Shown here one piece after another: positions 44,930 to 57,543 of a DNA stretch of 64,000 nt (its first letter is position 1; every line of letters starts with the position of its first letter). The DNA comes from Tricholoma matsutake (Eukaryota > Basidiomycota > Agaricomycetes > Agaricales > Tricholomataceae). The position numbers and the translations under genes were made by a program. The notes below the pieces were generated by a model. The model was not told the DNA's origin. It was given only the letters and a program-made list of their open reading frames with translations, and searched no databases. The stretch lies in NCBI GenBank assembly GCA_026075535.2, contig AP026542.1, forward strand, positions 186,001-250,000, in the 5' to 3' direction.

Positions 44930-44943
44930 TTACCCCCTCTCTA
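44930..44943 (-). promoter_or_regulatory. Polypurine tract of the chromovirus
   Basis: The minus strand reads TTAGAGAGGGGGTAA directly before the TG of the 3' LTR, the usual place for plus-strand DNA priming. Confidence 0.75.
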
Positions 44944-47900
44944 AGATGCATTGCCCTGATGCATTTGAAATCGCATACGACCAAAGTCCGTGACTTGAAT
45001 GCGACGCAGTGCAGCAGTGTGCCGTCGGTGGAATTTCTTGACTAACCGAGGGGCATTCACATCAGACTCTTCGACCCATGAGTTCTCCTCATACCCGTAA
45101 CCCTTCCAATGCACCAAATACTGGAGTTTTCCTCGATGCAAATGGCTGTCCAAGATTGACTTGACTTCGTATTGGGGTTCTCCCTCGATCACTGTAGGCG
45201 GTGGTGGTGGGTGTGAATGGTGTCCCAGGAATGGATCTGGGGGAGCTGGAAGGAGTTTGATGACATGGAAGACTGGGTGGAGTCTGGACATGGAGGCTGG
45301 GAGGCATAGACGATAGGCATGCATTCCAACACACTTGACAACGGGGAAAGGTCCCAGGAAGCGATGAGTGAGTTTCTTGGATGGACATGTAGTGGAGATG
45401 TCACTGGAGTCAAGATAGTGTTTAAAGGTCCGGTTCAATGAACCGGAAAAAAAACTGAAACTGAACCCAACCCAACCGATTGCAACCAGACCATTTGCCC
45501 TGGTTTGGGGTTGGTCGGGTTGCCAGTTGCTTCGATTTAAAAATATTTAAAAACCATTTGAAAACTGGTTGCAATCAGTTGCAACCAGTCTTTGCACAGT
45601 ACTATATAACTTACACTACTCAAGTAAACCTATGTAAAGTATTCGAAAAATACAGCTAATATGAACTATTTATATTTATATTATGGACTACGAGAGGGCA
45701 ATAGGAACCCTGGGGGCAAAAAGTACTCGTTTCAAGAGTGCTTATATACCCCATGGCTGTGCACAGACCATTTGGTCATGTGCTCCCAAAAAAGAAAGTG
45801 GCACCACATTCCAAACAATTCCCACAACCACCAATCAACACCGCATCCTTTCTGCCACCCACACCACCTCCCTCAAACACTTCGCTGAATGGCAGAAGGT
45901 GGGCCCAAACAACACGCTAGTTGTCGTTTGGGTCCTAGGTAAGTTTTCATTTCTATTTTCTTTCTACTTACTTACTTACTAATCAATATTTTTCTTTTTA
46001 GATCTTTACTTTCTGATGACATCACCCACCACCCCATGCCCCCACGACGCTGTGCCAACACCAATGGCAGCCGACGCCAACACTGATGCCAACAATGACG
46101 GCAACACATCCACTTACCACCACCCGCAAAGCTGGCCCAAATGACAAACAACATTGTTTGGGCCATAACGTATGTTTCTTTTATTTCTTTTCTTTTCTTT
46201 ACTAACTTTTTCTTCTCTAGTTTCTTTTTGTTTGCCTACGACATCTCCCGCATCACACCCATGCCCTCTCCGTGCCCAAGGCCCTACGCCGCTGCTGCGA
46301 GCCTCTGCTCGCAGGGTGGCAAAGGGTTCCATTCCTAAACAGGAACAGCAACACCACACCACGGCCAATGCCATGTCACAGCACCACCACCCCGCCTGCA
46401 AGCCACTGCTTGCAGGGGGAGATGGAGGTGCTGACGACAATGGAACCAGCACATTCAGCACCAATGAACACAATGGCAGCACCACCCCACTCTCGTGTCA
46501 AATGCGAGACAGTGGGGCCGTCTTTTTTCTTGTTTTTCTTATTTTCTTATTTTGTTCTATTAGCAACTTGTCGCTGCTGCGAGCACCTGCTCGCGGGGTG
46601 TCATGTAATTAAGTTTATTTAATACAATATATAATATATAGTTTACAGTCGAAAAAAGTAGGTAAAACTGGTTCCAACCGGTCATTTGGAGACAACTGGA
46701 CCAATTTTGACCGGTTGTACCGGTTTGGTTGTGGTCCCAGTAAGATGGGGATCAGTTGCAACCGGTTGCCCCCTTTGGGGTCGAAAAACCGGACCAAACC
46801 GGACCTGAAAACACTAAGTCAAGATAAACTCAATCACCAACCTTGTACTGAAGGGTCAGAGAATGGGGTTGGTTGTATGTAAAAGCATGCCATGTTGTCC
46901 TTTGCCTTTGCTAAGGCTGCCTTTGCCTCCTCCAAGCTATCCCGCATGCATTCTGTGAACTCATTCACCATCTCGATGTGTGAGGGAGTTTGGCAAGGTT
47001 CAAATCCCATGCATGGATGTCGTCCAGTGTCTAAGAGGAAAGGGGTCTGTTGAGTGGAAGCATGGACATGGTTGTTGTATCCAAACTCAGCCAAGGGGAG
47101 AAGATCATCCCAATCATCCTGGCGTTCATTGACAAAGATGTGGATGTACTGCTCCAGTTCCTGGTTGACTCGCTCAGTCTGGCCGTCGGTTTGTGGGTGA
47201 TAAGCGGTTGAAGCAAGGAGTTTGATCCCCAGGAGTCAGTACAGCTCACAAGTGAACTCTGCCATGAACTGAGGGCCACGATCAGAGAGGAAAGCACCAG
47301 GAAGTCCATGTAATTTCCACACATGGTGGAGGTAGAGTCGGGCAGCACCCAGGGCACTGACAGTGGTGTGAGTGGGAATGAAGTGAGCACGTTTTCCCAC
47401 TGAATCAACTGTGCACATCACTGCATCAAACCCATTCAACTCTGGCAACTCCACCACAAAGTCGACGCTGACAACATCCCAACAATTCTCTGGAACAGGA
47501 AGAGGGTGTAGCTCGCCAATGGGTTTGCAATGAGGAACCTTGGTGTGTAAGCAAAGGTCACAAGTGTGACAATACTGACCAATGAGCCATGACATTTGTG
47601 GCCACCAATAATTCTGTGAGGTGAGCTCCAAGGTCTTCCAGCATCCAGGATGACCAGCAATCTGTGAGTCATGGTGTTGGGATATGATGCGCCAGTGAAG
47701 GTCTGGGTCATTGGGAACATAGATGTGGTCCCTGAAATACAACAAGTCCTCCTTTTCAGCCCACTCTGCCACATGCAAGGAAAGGGTAGATCCCTTCCTC
47801 AGTTCTTTAACAGCTCGGGCAACAACATCCTCATGTAAACTGCTATGGTTTGTGTGACGAATGTCATGTAGGATGTCCCACTCCTTGCCCTGGGGTGTGA

Positions 47901-50235
47901 TGCCTTCCAGTGCCCAAATGGTGAACAGGTCTTGCTACAAAAACACAATGTTTTGGTTGTCATTGCTGCCATCCCCATGGTCTGCACGTCAGGAGAGGGC
48001 ATCGGTCTTCCCCATGCTGCGACCCAGATGGTGGTGCAAGGAGAAGTCAAATCTGGATAGATACAGGGACCAACGAGCTTGACAACGGTTCAATTTCTTG
48101 GCCATCATAAAGTACTCGAGATTCTTGTGATCTGTCCAAATTTCCACCTTGTGTTGGGCACCCTCAAGGAAGTGTCACCACTCCTCAAGCGCATGCATTA
48201 TCGCCGACATCTCCTTGTCATGGATCTTGTAATTTCACTCTACAGCACTAAGGCTTTTGGAGTAGAATGCAACAGGATGCCACTTCTGGTCCTCCAGAGA
48301 CTGCTGAGACAACACGGTGCCCATTGCAAAGTCAGAACTGTGGGCTTCTACACGAAAAGGATGTGAATTGTCAGCAAAGGTAAGGATGGGAGTGGAAGTG
48401 ACCATCTCTTTAAGCCTTTTGAATGCCTCCTGTTGTGCATTATTCCACCTCCATGCCTCCTTTCCTGTCAAGTCAAACAGTGGTCGTGCATGATGTGAGA
48501 AATCCTTGATAAAACGCCAATAGAAATTGATGAAGCCCAGGAAAGACTGCACCTCTTTCTTGTTCGTGGGCATCGGCCAAGCTGTGACCCCGTTCACCTT
48601 GATAGGATCCATCTCCACCTGACCCTCCGAGATAATCAGGCCGAGGTACTCAATCTTGGTCTTCTCAAACTTGCACTTGTCCTGACGAAGGTAGAGTTTG
48701 TACCGTCAAAGCCATTCTAGGACAAGGCACAGGATGTGACGGTGCTCTTCAACCATACGAGTGAAGATGAGGATGTCATCGAGATAGATGCAGACAATGC
48801 CTTTGAGGATGAGGTCATGGAAAATGTTGTTCATCATGGTCTGAAAGGTGGCAGGGCTATTAGTAAGGCCAAAGAGCATGACAAGCTGTTCAAAAAGACC
48901 ACAGTTGGTATGAAAGGCTGCCTTCCACTCATCTCCCTCCTTTATCCTCACATTATTGTAGCCCCAATGGATGTCGAGCTTGGTGAAGTATTGGGCTCCA
49001 TGGAGCTGGTCCACAAGTTCAGAGATGAGAGGTAATGGGTAGCGATTTTTGACCATGATGTTGTTGAGCCTTCTGTAGTCTTGAACCGGTCAAAGTGAGC
49101 CATCCTTCTTTTTGACAAAGAAAAAGGGAGAGGCCATGGGTGACTTCGATGGTCGAATACATTGATGAACTGGTCAAGCTGTCATTCTTCAGGAGAGAGA
49201 GGATAGACCTTGCAGGATGAAGGGGTTGCACCAGCGGTGAGTTTGATCATGTGATCCCATGGCTTGCGCACAGGGAGAGGGTCAAACAATTCCTTGGAGA
49301 ACATGTCTCCAAACTCATGGAGATGAGGGAGCAAGGAATTAGTAGAGGATTTAGCAGCATTGTTTTTGTGGAAGGCCTCAGTGAGGCGTTGGGATATGCT
49401 CGATGTAGCACACACCTTGTGCGATGGATGAATCACAGTGTAGAAGATCCGATCACCTTCCTCCACTTCCTCTGGCTCCTCATCATCATCATCCGAGTCA
49501 GGCATCAGATCAGGAACCCCTTCCAACTCCACTTCAGGTATAGGCAGGGGGTCCAGCACGACACTTCTGAGTACATTGTATCGCTGCCTTCTGTCCACGA
49601 CATTCTTGCCTGGCTTCTGTGAAACAAGTACGACAGCGGGATGGACATCAGCTCATGGTAACCTCCCCGGTATGCCAGTTGACCTCCGGGTTATGGTCTC
49701 AAAGCCACGGATAGCCCAAAATCACCTTTTGCTTTCCTAATTGAGTGACAGCAAAAAGGGCATGCTCACTATGATCTTTGTAATGGAGGACCAGGTCTAC
49801 AACCTCTCGGATGGCACCAGCTTCATTTGGGGACCCATCCACATTATACACAGGTATCGGATGTGAGAGTGAGCGAGTATTTAGGTGATGTTGTTGTGCG
49901 AGATGGGCATTGATGAAGAGACCGGTCACACCAGAGTCCAGGAGCGCAGAGACACTGAGTATCTGTCCAGTGTCAGTCATCTGCAGTTCGATTGCTAGGT
50001 TGAAGGAATGTGTAGAGGGAGTGGATGCAACAATATATTTGCGTGGTAGTTTACACTCCCATGATCTAATTTTGGGGTGTGGAGCAGAGGGAGAGATGGG
50101 AAGAGCAGGTACATCTTCAGCCAACTTTGAAGGGTCAGAGAGGGGAACAGTCACAGAAATGGATTCATTCTCCGGGGAATCAACTGACAAGACTTCAAAG
50201 TGGTTATGGGCAGGCAGTGAGGGCATACAATTCAC
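44941..50235 (-). pseudogene. pol of the chromovirus: protease, RT, RNase H, integrase, chromodomain
   Basis: Leftward, the order is: retropepsin-like LLDSGVTGLFI (about 49920); reverse transcriptase with [13 protein letters not shown] and the intact active site YLDDILIF (about 48770-48790); RNase H (about 48235-48620); integrase zinc finger with H-x-H and C-x2-C spacing (HDSQIAGHPGCW ... CHTCDLC, about 47570-47690) and core WDVVSVDFVVELP, SDRGPQF and YHPQTDGQTERVNQELEQY; and, beyond the inserted hAT element, a chromodomain EVKSILDSHLHRGKLQYLVH then WKGYGYEENSWVEE (about 45060-45180). Frame shifts near 47100, 47240, 47790, 48060-48230, 48620-48700, 49060-49180 and 49600-49700 make it non-functional. 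Chromodomains direct integration towards marked chromatin. Confidence 0.93.
45416..46816. mobile_element. hAT-type non-autonomous element with 8-bp TSD
   Basis: Terminal inverted repeats TAGTGTTTAAAGGTCCGGTT and, reversed, TAGTGTTTTCAGGTCCGGTT are flanked by the perfect octamer AGTCAAGA (45408-45415 and 46817-46824). The interior resembles the element at 26814-28445: intron-like units at 45939-46001 and 46170-46220, GGCCCAAA hairpins at 45901-45935 and 46132-46163, and GAGC...GCTC hairpins at about 46291-46319, 46391-46420 and 46573-46602. No transposase is encoded. It splits the chromovirus pol between integrase and chromodomain. Confidence 0.93.
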
Positions 50236-51480
50236 TCGCTGTGAATAGAAAAATCCTGCTCCTCTACAACTTCTGACTTGATCTCCTCTGCAACCTGATC
50301 CTTTGCTTCCTCAACATCTACAAGTGCCAACAAGTCTTGGAGGAGTTCATCTTGCCCCTCGGGGGTGAGCATGTGGATATCCTGACGATGGGGACATGCT
50401 CCAGCCCTGTGCCCAGTTTCCCCACAATGGTAGCAGAGATCCAACCTACGTGCACAGCTGCGGGCTGCATCAACATCCATTGGTACTGGGACATTGATGG
50501 CTGGTGTGGGAGTTTGACGAACAGGAATGGGGTTAAGGTGGGGAAGGGTTTGATTGAAGGTGTAGGGTGCATGAGTGGTAGTTGGAGCATGGAATGCAGT
50601 GTTAAATGCCGCATTTGTGAGTCGGTTCTCATCACAGAGTGAAGCAGCTTCATACCAAGCATAGATATCATTGTCCGCTGGGCACCCTTCCAACATCTGT
50701 GCAATCTGGTCCTGAATTTCTCAGTTGAGGCCCCATCAGAACTTCACCACCACTGGTAGCCCACTCCCATATCCTGCCATGTCCACCAAATCCTTAAACT
50801 CATTGATATAATCATCCACGGATCGACGTGCCTGGTGGTAAGAGGATGACTCAAGTCATGTCACTCCTTGGTGGCACTCATTGAGGGGACAAAAGTGGCA
50901 TACAAACTCGGCTCGAAAGTCACCCCAAGTGGAGAAAGGTAGAGAACTGAGTTCTTTAGTTTGACACAGAATACGGTCCACATAGAGATAGGCGCGTTCA
51001 GATTTCATGTATGTGAAGGCCCAATAAATTTTTGCAGCCTCATCGATGAATTGATGTGACTGGAGACTGATGTATAGCTCACAGGAATTAAGGAATGCAC
51101 ATCCCTGCACATGTGCGCCATTAAATTCAGTGGGGGGGGGGGGGGGACAGTTTGATCTGGGCACGCTCCTTAGTGGGTGCATTTGGTGGTATGTCATTGT
51201 TGGGTGCACTTGGAGTCGCAATGGGGGGAATATTTGTTGTAGGGTTAGTCTGGAGGGTCCTGACAAAGTTTTTGATCATAGATTTAAGCGAATCAATTTG
51301 CGCGCATATTCCGGAAATGTCGCTTTCAAGTGCATCGAGGCGCTCTGATGTGTCCATGTCGCTAGGGGCACATTTGGCAAAAATGGCAGTGTACTAAAGG
51401 CAAGACTGTCTGGAATGGTGTGTAGGGAGTCTGTGGAGCTTTGGGAGGCATTGTACACTCTGTACCTGCCTATCTTGGGC
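50232..51480 (-). pseudogene. gag of the chromovirus
   Basis: The capsid region (about 50760-51130) has HINSSMRLQKFIGPSHT-like and WGDFRAEFVCHFCPLNE segments. The CCHC zinc knuckle CYHCGETGHRAGAC lies at about 50395-50440, followed by an acidic tail. The strand carries several frame changes and a homopolymer of 15 G/C at 51132-51146 within the proline-rich linker. Gag would assemble the particle and bind RNA through the knuckle. Confidence 0.85.
51132..51146. repeat. 15-base poly-G run in gag
   Basis: It reads as a poly-C, proline-coding run on the coding strand. Such runs are prone to length errors both in replication and in sequencing. Confidence 0.9.
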
Positions 51481-51521
51481 AGTGTGTTCGTGATTTCGGG
51501 CCTTAGGGGAGAGTTTTCTAC

Positions 51522-51937
51522 TATAAGGGCAACCTAAGCCTCTAGCAAAGGGAAATCGGGAGTTAAAATTATACTACATAGTACAGGGATTGGGGACACA
51601 CCTAGCAAAGGGAAATCCGAAGAGAAAACTCTAAGGATCCCTTTGCCGATGCCCAGTATATGTGAAGACAACAAAAATCAAATAATAACCTAAAAATAGA
51701 AAAGGTGGAGATAGGCAGATCAAGGCCGCTGAATGACATCATACCAAGGGGTAGATGTCAGAAGGGGTGCTCCGCCTCTAAATATGAAACTGTCAACATG
51801 CACAAACATGATAGAAAGGGAAAATTAGTAATAAAATCCAGAAAAATGAAGAATAGAAGGAAATGAAGTGAGGAAAAATATAGAACCAATGTAAAAAATA
51901 GGAGAAACACACAGGGCACCCCCCTAGTCCCTTTACA
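51522..51937 (-). repeat. 5' LTR of the chromovirus (416 bp)
   Basis: Direct copy of 44598-44929 with extra sequence. A 16-bp word CTAGCAAAGGGAAATC occurs twice here around an inserted segment (about 51536-51615), and another stretch near 51800-51830 is absent from the other LTR. Confidence 0.93.
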
Positions 51938-51942
51938 CTAGT

Positions 51943-53060
51943 GGCATCTCTTGCTCTCGTAGCTCCGTGTTGTCAATGCATGTATCTTGAAGTCTTGATG
52001 GATCCTATCCATGTCAACCATGTCCAACACAAAGCTTTTGCTCAATGTATGATGAACAGTGTTTTTCATCTCACCAAAGCATCATTTGATGCCTTCTTCT
52101 GGGCACACCTCAAGCTCTCTACCAATTTCTGGTGGGAGCTATTACATAGAGCTGCTGGTCCACGATGGCCTGAATTGCTGTTTCTTCCTTATGTAACATT
52201 ATTTGAAGTTCTCCTGTGTATGTCCTACTTTCTGTGTTTCCCGCCATGCTTTCTTGCTTGTATTGTCTCCTTGATTATCTCTCAGTTCATCATGTCCCAG
52301 CATGATTTTTTGGCATGACTGTCTTCCATGCTCACTAAACCAATGGCATTGTCATCCTTGTTGGCCAAGTTATTGGCTACCAGTGGTGGTTATCAGGTTT
52401 GCCTCTATATTCTATCTTCATTTCGCAACAAGTTGCCAAAGAATCTAGCCCACTGCTGGCTATTGCTTGCTATTGATCTCGCCACTTTCCTCAATGCCTG
52501 CTGTACATCTGTCAAACCTATTCACTGTTTGTCTTCATGTCAGATTCAACAAATACCTCCAGTGATCATTGCATGTATAAGTGTTCACAACCTCTGGGTG
52601 GTGGCAGGGTGCATGTATTCCCCTTCGCATCTCTTAAGCCATATATTCTCTCAGATGTTCCTGCTGGTAGTGATCAATGTTTCAAGTATGTAGACCATGT
52701 TGTCTCTGAAAGCATTCAAGTTGCCTATCCACCCACCGATCTGTATGTCCATGCTTGGATTCACTGGATTTGATTACACCCCATTTATCCCTACAAACAC
52801 TAAATTCAACCTTGTGAAGATCCATGGTCTTCAGATTGGCTCCCATGTTCATAAGAGCAGTGTACTACTGCATTTTGATTTGCACACCTGTGATTCATGC
52901 AACTTATACACTACTGTCTTTGCAGTTGTTGATTCTAAGGCAGTGAGAGATTTGAAAAGGAAACAAGGTGTTAAACAACAAGGGAATAACAACAATGTTA
53001 CTGGTTTATGAGATCAAACTCCTGGTTCTAACCAAGATGGGGAAACCATGGACAGTTGAG
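51943..53060. other. Region upstream of the Helitron coding sequence
   Basis: Several plus-strand frames of 80-125 codons are open but none shows a domain I recognise. It continues directly into the Helitron N-terminal region and may be its degenerate 5' part or an older element into which the chromovirus inserted. Confidence 0.4.
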
Positions 53061-56000
53061 GCTCCTGCAATGTCATGTGTGATTCCATCGAGTTCCCCTC
53101 AAGTCCCGCTAACCTACATCTGACGTGTGACATCATAGAAAGTGCTTGCGAGGAATTTGCCCTAGGAAATTTTGAAGAAGCCGGTTGCACTGTCTGTGCC
53201 CAGTTAACTCCTGTTCCCCTCCTTACCAGATTGAGGGCGGTAAAAAACCAGCTTCATGTGCTGCAGATATTGGGTGTTACCAGGGTGGAGCAACACAAGT
53301 CCACCGATAAGATCCATGAGTTTTGTGGCCCAGTACTGGATTACAAGTGCAATCAGATATGTGATGGTTGCTGTAAATGGATTAGAAAAAGTTAAATACC
53401 ACTGCATGCTCTGGCTCATGGCTCATGGATTGGTGATGTCCCAAAAGAATTGGCATGCCTAAGATTTGTGGAAAAGATGCTGATAGCATGCATGAGAGTG
53501 AACAATTGTTTTGTTCGTGTGGCCTCATCGGGTTTGAAGAAAATGGCTTCCCATGTCATTGCATTTGAGTCACTGGTGCCCAAGGTGTATCATTGCCTCC
53601 CTCCTCCTGTAGAAGACCTTGATGAAGTTCTGGCCATGCTATTCACTGGCCCTTGTAAGCCAACTGAGAAAGAATTCCAATGCACCCCTTTGCTGGTTCG
53701 ACAGAACAATGTTGCATGAGTGCTGGAGTGGTTGAAGCTAAATCATTCTGATTATGTCAACTTAGAAATCTCTTATGAGGAGTTGAATAGATATCCAGAG
53801 GACTCTCCTCCAGTTTCAATTGAGTATCAGCATTCAGTGTCAAATAAAGTGGAGGAAGGTACCAGTGTGTTGGGCAATGCAATAGACAGTGGTGTCTCCA
53901 ATGGAGATTGTCCAATTATTGTCCATGGGCTAACAGGTGACCAATTGGCTATGAAGTCTGTTGAAGCACTCAAGGCTATTGCCCTGAGTCATTGGAATAA
54001 TAAGGGTGCTGCCCTGGCAGTATTGCATGCTGAAAATGCACAATCAATCTATAATAATCCCAACTTATATCCTCAAATGTTCCCCTGGTTGTTCCCATAT
54101 GGCCTTGGAGGAATCAGATTGACAGATCTATCTGACAAGCTACATAAGTGTTTGTTATTGATGTATCATGATAAGTGCTTCCAACTCGATCCAGTTTTTC
54201 CATTCATTGCTTTCAGTCATCTTGTCCACATCAGCAGGCTTCCTGCTTGCTGAGACATCAAAATTTAATGATATAGCAAATAGGTTGCTTACCATTAATC
54301 AAGAGGTATTGTCAAATGTCTCGGAGTGAATGGCCTGTGGTGAGATGGTAAAACCTACATCAGATGACAAGGCAGCATGCTTCCAATTGATCAGTGACCT
54401 TGACCATGTGAATGGCAAAGTGTGTGGGTCTACCACAAGTAAAAAAATTATGCAGAGTGAAATTTGGTCTCTCATTGCTTACATGGGTGCTCCTCTATGG
54501 TACATAACCCTGTCTCCTGCTGACAACAGACATCCACTGTGTCTGTACTTTGCAGACAGTAAGGAGCAGTTTGACATCAACCTTTCATGGACCAAAGATG
54601 AACACTATTGACTCATCGCCAGCAACCCAGTTGCAGGGGCGCATTTTTTTGATTTTATGGTTTGAATGTTTATCAAACACATACTAGGGGTTGACAGTGA
54701 AAATCGGGGTCTGTACAGTGACACTTCTGCATATTATGGTACCATTGAACAACAGGGTCAGCTGATGTTACATCTACACATGTTGATTTGGATCCAGGGT
54801 GGACTATCACCAGATGAAATTTGCTGCCAGCTATGAGATACTGACTCACCTTTCCGTCAAAGCCTGATAGAGTACCTAGAGAGTGTTCATGCAGGGGAAT
54901 TCATGACCAGGAGTAAGGAAGAGGTAGAAGAAAATGTTGTGGCCGCTGAACATCACACCAATTATCACAAGCCAACAGAAACTATGCCAGAGAGCCCACC
55001 TCCCTCCTGTCAGGACACCAATTGCAATTGTTGTCAGTCTTGTGATACACTGGCATCATGGTGGGAGTGTTTTAAGACAACCATTGATGCCTTGCTTTTA
55101 AAGTCAAATGTTCATAAATGCTCTTCCAACATAAACAAAGACAGCTCACAGAACAAGGGACATCCATTCAGGGGTTGTCTTGATAATGTGTGGTGTAGGT
55201 GTAAAGCCAGATTCCCTCGCCTGACATTCGATAATTCTGGAATCAATGAAGAGGTTGGTGGAATTAATATGAAGAAGTGGGAACCGTGGCTCAACACTTT
55301 CACCTATGCTGTAACTTACCTCTTCTGATGCAACACTGATGTCATGAGTTTATGGTCTGGCACGGCAATCAAAGGAGTGCTGCTGTACATTTCGAACTAT
55401 GTCACAAAGCTGCTTTTGAAAATGCATGTAATCTTCAATACCATTCATTCTGTATTCCAGAAGAATTCTGAGTTGCTTGCTGGGTTGGACTCAAGGAAAG
55501 AAAAGGCCCACAAACTAATAACTAAAATCATCAATTCACTCAGTGCTAAGATGGAGATGGGATCTCCAATGATAAGCATGTACTTACTTGGGAATCCTGA
55601 CCACTATAAGAGGCACAAATTTTGCCCATTTTACTGGCAATGGTTTGTTCAAGAAAGCTGACAACCTTGGGTACATGGTGACCACACAGTTTACATGGAA
55701 ACCATGGGAGTAAGCAGCGCACCTAAGGACATGATATAGCTGTTAAAGTTGCTCTCTGTAAGCACAATGGTCAGATTATTGGTCTCTCACCTGTTCATGA
55801 CTATGTATTTTGTCCTTATGAAATTGATGACTGCATTCAAAGGTGTGAGCATGAGAAGAAACCCACCAGTAAATGCAAAAGGCAAGCCAAACAATGTTTG
55901 TACAACCCAGATGACAGCACAATATTTGATGATGGTGATGTCACAGATAATGATGCAGATACTCAAACTCTGAAACATACCTTACTTTCTTTTCAGGGCA

Positions 56001-56694
56001 CCCACTTGCCGATTCCCATGGCACCCATTGTCATTCACCATTGAAAGCTTGGGTTCCCAACTTCGTAGGGGCTACATTACCATGCTTTGATCAAGGCAAC
56101 CATGAGTTCTACTGTTGCACAATGTTAACATTTTTCAAGCATTGGAGGTCTGGTTTGGACTTGAAAGGAAGGAATGAGTCATGGGATGACACTTTTGCAG
56201 TCTACCCATTTTCTCCAAGACAGCTTGAAGTCATGAAATACATGAACATTTGGTACAAATGCATTGATGCTCAAGATGATTTCCATGCACAAATGAAAAG
56301 AGGTGCAATTGTGGTCCCTGGCAGGTATGACAATCTGTTTTGTCCAAGTCCCAATGAGACAGTGATTGATGATTGTGCTGGCATGCCAAGTGATCCTTTT
56401 ACTATCAGAGACATTTCTACCATGAGGGGCAAACATGAAATGTCAAGGTGCAGTTTGATGAATCAGACAAGATGGGCCTTATTGAACCTGGGATGGTCTG
56501 AAATCAGACCTGATTTGCTTTCAGATGAAATTTACCCCCAACTTTTGCCTTTCAGTCCCTCTGTCAACCAAGCACCCAGCATCTGGAAAGCTGCAGTCTG
56601 GAAAGTGTGCTGAAATACTGGAAAATCATTCACATCACATACCACCAAGCAACCATTTGAGTGTGGGACCTGCCAGCTTTGTTCCAAACAATGT

Positions 56695-57215
56695 ATGTGT
56701 GGGGTAATTGTGTGAAATCACTGGCAAAGATCATGCTCATACATCCAAAAGGGGTGTCAAGACAGTTCATTATTTGTGCTAAATGTTCACTGATCAAATA
56801 CATATCCCTTCACAATAGCATAGACACTTCATCAAGGAAGACATACTGCACTCCTGTCAATCTTGATTTGATTTGAGCAAGTTGAACATTTGATGACTGC
56901 AAATTGTCAGCGTTGATCCCAAGCAATGAGTGATAAGTAGACCCACCTAAAAGTGCAGCCATGCTTCCTGTTGGAGCCACAACAGCAATGTGATGGCATT
57001 CTTTTTTGAGGGAAAAGAAATCAAGAAGAGCCTTCAGGACTTGTGACTTACTAGTGCCAGCCATTTCACCAATGTACCTTCTCAATGAACTAGAATCAGG
57101 ACTGCAGGCATGGTTGGCCACGATGTGGAAAGCCCAGTTTTGCTCTTTGTTCAAATAAAAGCAGAGAGAGATGTCATCGATTGTCAATTGCCATTCCTTG
57201 CTGTCATTGGTCATG
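56695..57215 (-). pseudogene. Inverted segment of the Helitron helicase (Walker A and B)
   Basis: On the minus strand this segment reads the helicase from YLNKEQNWAFHIVANHACSP through Walker A (GTSKSQVLKALLDFF, about 57030-57075), VAPTGSMAALLGGSTYHSLL, Walker B (YVFLDEVSML, about 56820-56855) and FASDFTQLPHTYI. The expected next piece, HEHVVLYSCTVGKV, resumes on the plus strand at about 57200. The flanking Rep and helicase parts are all on the plus strand, so an inversion of about 520 bp is the simplest explanation. The Walker A glycine before the lysine is replaced by serine. Confidence 0.88.
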
Positions 57216-57543
57216 AGCATGTGGTGCTATATAGCTGTACTGTTGGCAAAGTCACCACCTCTCTTCGAAGTCAAGAAGCAGCAATAGGTAAAGCACTGTG
57301 GCATCAAGTCATGACTGTTGTCATCCTATGAGAGAACATGAGGCAATGTGGGCAAACCAAGGAAGACACCAAGTTCTGCAAGGCTCTTGAAAATATGCAG
57401 TACAAGGCCTGCACACCTGATGATATTGCTTTTTTGAACAGTCGAGTGACCAGCAATTTGCCTGGAAGCTCAAGCATAAACAAGGTGCAGTTTCACAATG
57501 GACCTATTATTACATTGCTTAACTCAGTAAAAGACGAGATTAA

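Larger units (their letters stand above)
44598..51937 (-). mobile_element. Complete Ty3/gypsy chromovirus-type LTR retrotransposon
   Basis: LTRs lie at 44598-44929 and 51522-51937, with TGTAAAGGG at the 5' end and TATA at the 3' end in the element's direction. A perfect 5-bp target duplication CTAGT lies at 44593-44597 and 51938-51942. A polypurine tract (AGAGAGGGGG on the minus strand, 44930-44943) adjoins the left LTR. Gag, protease, reverse transcriptase, RNase H, integrase and a chromodomain follow in Ty3/gypsy order on the minus strand. The coding region has many frame breaks and an hAT-type element inserted between integrase and chromodomain. Confidence 0.95.

Noticed and set aside
51500..51521. 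tRNA primer-binding site of the chromovirus
   Set aside because: The sequence inside the 5' LTR does not match a tRNA 3' end that I can recognise.
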